Positions 21,498 through 23,799 of a stretch of 23,799 bases of DNA are shown piece by piece. How positions within the stretch are numbered: position 1 is the first letter of the stretch; the number at the start of each line of letters is the position of its first letter. The stretch spans positions 1 through 23,799 of the IMG/VR virus record IMGVR_UViG_3300020197_000164. One strand, 5' to 3'. Position numbers and translations under genes: made by a program. Below the pieces are notes generated by a model. The model ran no database searches. It worked only from the letters and a program-made list of their open reading frames with translations, and was not told the DNA's origin. Origin of the DNA: a virus.

Positions 21498-22103
21498 ATG
21501 GGCGGTGGGGGCGATAACACAAAAACTGAAGCGGGGGGAGAATACCCCCCAGAGTTTCGACCGTTAGCGTCAGCCGCCGCTGACCAGATTAAGGCGTTCC
21601 AGGCGGTGGCTCCACTCGCGGCATTTGCGGCTTCCAACCCACAACGGGTCGCCGGAATTTCACCGTTCCAACAGGCCGGGATGAACCTCATCCCCAGCTT
21701 GTTGAACCCACTCCCCATGCTTGCCCAGCTTCGGTCTTTCAACAAACCAATCGGGTATGCCGCATCCGGCGCGTATGCAGCGGGGCAGCAGACTCCAGCC
21801 TCCCAAGCGGGGTTGCAAGCTCTCATCAACCAAGGACGGGTTCCTTCATTCAACACGACGAACCCAGCCTTGCCGGTCTCCCCCGCGACATTCCAAGCCG
21901 GTCTCCCCGCCAACATTCCAAGCGACACTGCGCTGTTGTCCGGGATGACGACCCCACAAGTGGCTGCGCTCCAAAGTCAACTGACGCGCCCGGTTCCTTT
22001 AACCACGCCCATCCTCGGTGGAGGAAGTGGAGCCCCCAATTTCACCGCGTTGGTTAATTCCCTCATCGCAAGCATGGCGGCGCCGCCTACACAGGGGGGT
22101 TAA
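21498..22103 (+). CDS. Ala/Pro-rich putative internal virion (ejection) protein
   Basis: 201 aa. ATG 21498 has AAGGAG (21485-21490) 7 nt upstream. It opens MGGGGDNTKTEAGGEYPPEF. The rest is rich in Ala, Pro, Leu, Gln and Ser with helical stretches (AAADQIKAFQAVAPLAAFAA) and low-complexity Pro/Gly segments. No catalytic motif. Small Ala/Gly-rich helical proteins late in the tail region are typical of DNA-ejection proteins of short-tailed phages. Its N-terminus resembles the protein at 22827. Confidence 0.65.
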   Translation: MGGGGDNTKTEAGGEYPPEFRPLASAAADQIKAFQAVAPLAAFAASNPQRVAGISPFQQAGMNLIPSLLNPLPMLAQLRSFNKPIGYAASGAYAAGQQTPASQAGLQALINQGRVPSFNTTNPALPVSPATFQAGLPANIPSDTALLSGMTTPQVAALQSQLTRPVPLTTPILGGGSGAPNFTALVNSLIASMAAPPTQGG

Positions 22104-22106
22104 TCC

Positions 22107-22817
22107 ATGCCAGACGCTTTTGGGAACCCCACAATTAGCGATGTCGGGTATCAAGCCTTCACCGGCTCTCAAACCGTCCTGCCGCAAGCGCAAGCCGGGC
22201 TCCTCCCTTTTACCACCGGGGACCTGGGTTCCAGCCCGCTCACGCAGGCCGCGATTGCCGCCTTCAAGCAGAACGCTCTCCCTGTCATCCAGAACCAGTT
22301 TACACTCCAAGGCTTAGGACAGTCCCCCGCGTTGGGGGTGGCGGTCGGCGACGCATTAGCCTCTGCAATGCCAGCTTTCATCCAGGCCGACCTTTCAAAC
22401 CGACTCGCCGCCTCTCAAGCCCTCCAACAGCAGGGCCTTTCACAACAGCAAACAGCGGGGCAGTTTCTTGGGCAAGGGGAACAACTGGGGCAGGGGGCCG
22501 TTAAACTGGCGGCAGACATCGGGCACCAGGAGGCGATGCGCCAGCTTCAAGCCGCGCAGGTCGCCGGTCAATTATTGCTGGGCTACGGCGTCCCCACCGC
22601 CCAACTCGAACAGAAGCAACTGGAAGCCGCTCTAGCGGGGTTCAGCGGGGCTGGGCAACTGGAGCGCGGAATCGCGTCTGAACAACTCGAAAACGAGTAC
22701 CTGGATTTCCTTCGCCAACAGGGGCTTGCCGAGCAGACGACTACGGGGTTGTTTGGGGGGTCGGTCTTACCCCCTACACTGCAACAGAAGTCGAAAACAA
22801 CGACGGACGGGAAGTAG
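22107..22817 (+). CDS. Gln/Ala-rich putative internal virion protein
   Basis: 236 aa. ATG 22107 comes 3 nt after the previous stop, with a G-rich (GGGGGG) weak SD. Opening MPDAFGNPTISDVGYQAF. Almost wholly helical, with Gln/Ala/Leu-rich stretches (ASQALQQQGLSQQQTAGQFL; AMRQLQAAQVAGQLLLGYGV) like ejection proteins that pack as helical bundles inside the capsid. A final basic/Thr-rich tail (KSKTTTDGK). Its N-terminal motif recurs in the partial gene at 23779. Confidence 0.65.
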   Translation: MPDAFGNPTISDVGYQAFTGSQTVLPQAQAGLLPFTTGDLGSSPLTQAAIAAFKQNALPVIQNQFTLQGLGQSPALGVAVGDALASAMPAFIQADLSNRLAASQALQQQGLSQQQTAGQFLGQGEQLGQGAVKLAADIGHQEAMRQLQAAQVAGQLLLGYGVPTAQLEQKQLEAALAGFSGAGQLERGIASEQLENEYLDFLRQQGLAEQTTTGLFGGSVLPPTLQQKSKTTTDGK

Positions 22818-22826
22818 AGGTTCGCT

Positions 22827-23768
22827 ATGGGTGGTGGAGCAGATCGCCCAATTTTAACTGGTCTTGGTGCAACGGCTGGATTTGTCTTATCAGGAGGCAA
22901 TCCAATGGGGGCTGCGGCAGGCGCAGCACTTGTCAGTGGTGCTTACAGCGCCGCCGAAGGAGAGGACGTTGGAGAGGCGTTCAAGCAAGGCGCGATCAGC
23001 GGTGGGACGGCGGGGATCACGGCGGGGATTGGGCAGGGTGTCGCAGACGCAATGACGGCGGAGGCTGTGAAGCAAGGGGCAACACAGGGAGCTACACAAG
23101 GAACAAGCCAAGTCGCACAAGGGGCAGGTCAAGCTGGAACAGCCGGGGCACAGACGGTTGCTCCCCCCTTTGCACCACCTCCAACCCCTCCACCAACCTC
23201 CCTTCCACCCCCTCCACCACAACCCGGAGACTTCTCACTTTCAGGCGGATTTGGGAATCAGACCTTGCTCGGTGGAAATGGAGATGGTGCTGACCAATTA
23301 GGGAATTTTACGCAAACTGGAGGACCAGGATCAGGAAGCGCCGACTTTCCAATCGGGGACCTTCCTTCACACACTCTAACGCCGCTCCCCTTGCAAGGAC
23401 CTGGACTATTCGGCACGACTCCACAGACGATCTACGGAACGCCTATGTCTGGACCATTTAATGTTCCACCCGTTGTAGGGGCCTATACACCAGGCGCTCC
23501 TCCAGAACCATCCGGGCTCGACAAACTGCTCAAAGGCTTTAGCGACATGCCCACTTCTGATAAGCTCCAGTTAGGGTTGTTGTCCATGATGGGCGGGTCC
23601 GCAATCGGGGGTGCGTTCGCCTCGGACAAGAACCCCCGCCAAGCCCCAATCCCTCAAGTGGGCGCCAGCAGCTACAGCGGCCCGACCTCCACCGCCGCGC
23701 TCCGCTCCTGGCAAGAAGCGAACGCCCGTCGTAAGCAAACGCCACTAGGTATGTTTACGGCTAGGTAA
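22827..23768 (+). CDS. Gly/Ala-rich putative membrane-inserting ejection protein
   Basis: 313 aa. ATG 22827 with AGAGG upstream. The N-terminal region has small-residue hydrophobic segments (GLGATAGFVLSGGNPMGAAA; GISGGTAGITAGIGQGVADA-like), a glycine-zipper pattern that can insert into membranes. The middle has a long Pro run (APPPTPPPTSLPPPPPQPG), then Gly/Asn/Pro-rich linkers, then a helical C-terminus (LDKLLKGFSDMPTSDKLQLG; ALRSWQEANARRKQ). This composition fits a phage DNA-ejection protein. The base composition in the middle third looks less GC-rich than neighbours. Confidence 0.65.
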   Translation: MGGGADRPILTGLGATAGFVLSGGNPMGAAAGAALVSGAYSAAEGEDVGEAFKQGAISGGTAGITAGIGQGVADAMTAEAVKQGATQGATQGTSQVAQGAGQAGTAGAQTVAPPFAPPPTPPPTSLPPPPPQPGDFSLSGGFGNQTLLGGNGDGADQLGNFTQTGGPGSGSADFPIGDLPSHTLTPLPLQGPGLFGTTPQTIYGTPMSGPFNVPPVVGAYTPGAPPEPSGLDKLLKGFSDMPTSDKLQLGLLSMMGGSAIGGAFASDKNPRQAPIPQVGASSYSGPTSTAALRSWQEANARRKQTPLGMFTAR

Positions 23769-23778
23769 GGAAGTAGAT

Positions 23779-23799
23779 ATGGCAGATGTATTTGGCCCA
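23779..23799 (+). CDS. Start of next gene, 3'-truncated
   Basis: ATG 23779 is preceded by AAGGAAG (23767-23773) 5 nt away and 11 nt after the previous stop. Only MADVFGP is visible. Its start resembles MPDAFGNP at 22107, suggesting a related ejection-type protein. The remainder lies outside the window. Confidence 0.6.

Noticed and set aside
1-23799. CRISPR arrays or insertion sequences
   Set aside because: No spaced direct repeats of CRISPR type, no terminal inverted repeats with a transposase gene; the only clear tandem repeat is the 21-nt pair at 5853-5894.

Overview
The window is a segment of a tailed double-stranded DNA bacteriophage genome (Caudoviricetes), free or integrated. All 37 protein genes I accept lie on the + strand and are packed head to tail, many with overlapping stop and start codons or short Shine-Dalgarno spacers. 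They follow the usual head-then-tail order: large terminase, portal, scaffold-like protein, major capsid, head/tail structural proteins, connector, tail fibre, tail propeller protein and ejection-type proteins. The DNA is moderately GC-rich by eye. Nothing identifies the host beyond the bacterial sigma70-type promoters and strong SD sites. A short (podovirus-like) tail is inferred, because I see no tape-measure, sheath or tube gene and the last genes look like small internal virion proteins.

Layout. 1-977: end of an unknown gene, a small lipoprotein, a one-TM protein and a small basic protein. 1008-5550: a phage-type DPPH methyltransferase, large terminase, a protein with an RHH-like start and four cysteines, and the portal. 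5551-6009: the only long gap. It holds a terminator, a strong promoter, a potentially highly structured RNA of about 250 nt with a T-run terminator, a broken mini-ORF with a 21-nt tandem repeat, and a second promoter. 6010-9159: small accessory proteins, scaffold-like protein and major capsid. 9200-10958: structural proteins of unknown role. 10942-15248: a carbohydrate/peptide-chemistry cassette (glycosyltransferase, SAM methyltransferase, ATP-grasp ligase, beta-rich virion-type protein, second glycosyltransferase, radical SAM enzyme). 15232-16182: connector-like protein. 16185-16964: membrane protein, mini-holin-like protein and lipoprotein. 16966-20623: tail fibre, an unknown protein, propeller-like tail protein and a small structural protein. 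20646-23799: a small conserved protein, a promoter, a GNAT-like protein and a run of Gly/Ala/Gln-rich ejection-type proteins that continues past the window.

How it fits together: terminase and portal package DNA into a capsid assembled on the coiled-coil scaffold candidate. The connector, propeller and fibre proteins complete the tail. The C-terminal genes probably supply internal proteins. The most unusual parts are the six-gene cassette inside the late structural operon, which may modify virion proteins or the host surface, and the promoter-driven structured RNA between portal and capsid genes. I could not assign that RNA to any family I know. Function assignments rest on motifs read by eye; no database search was possible.
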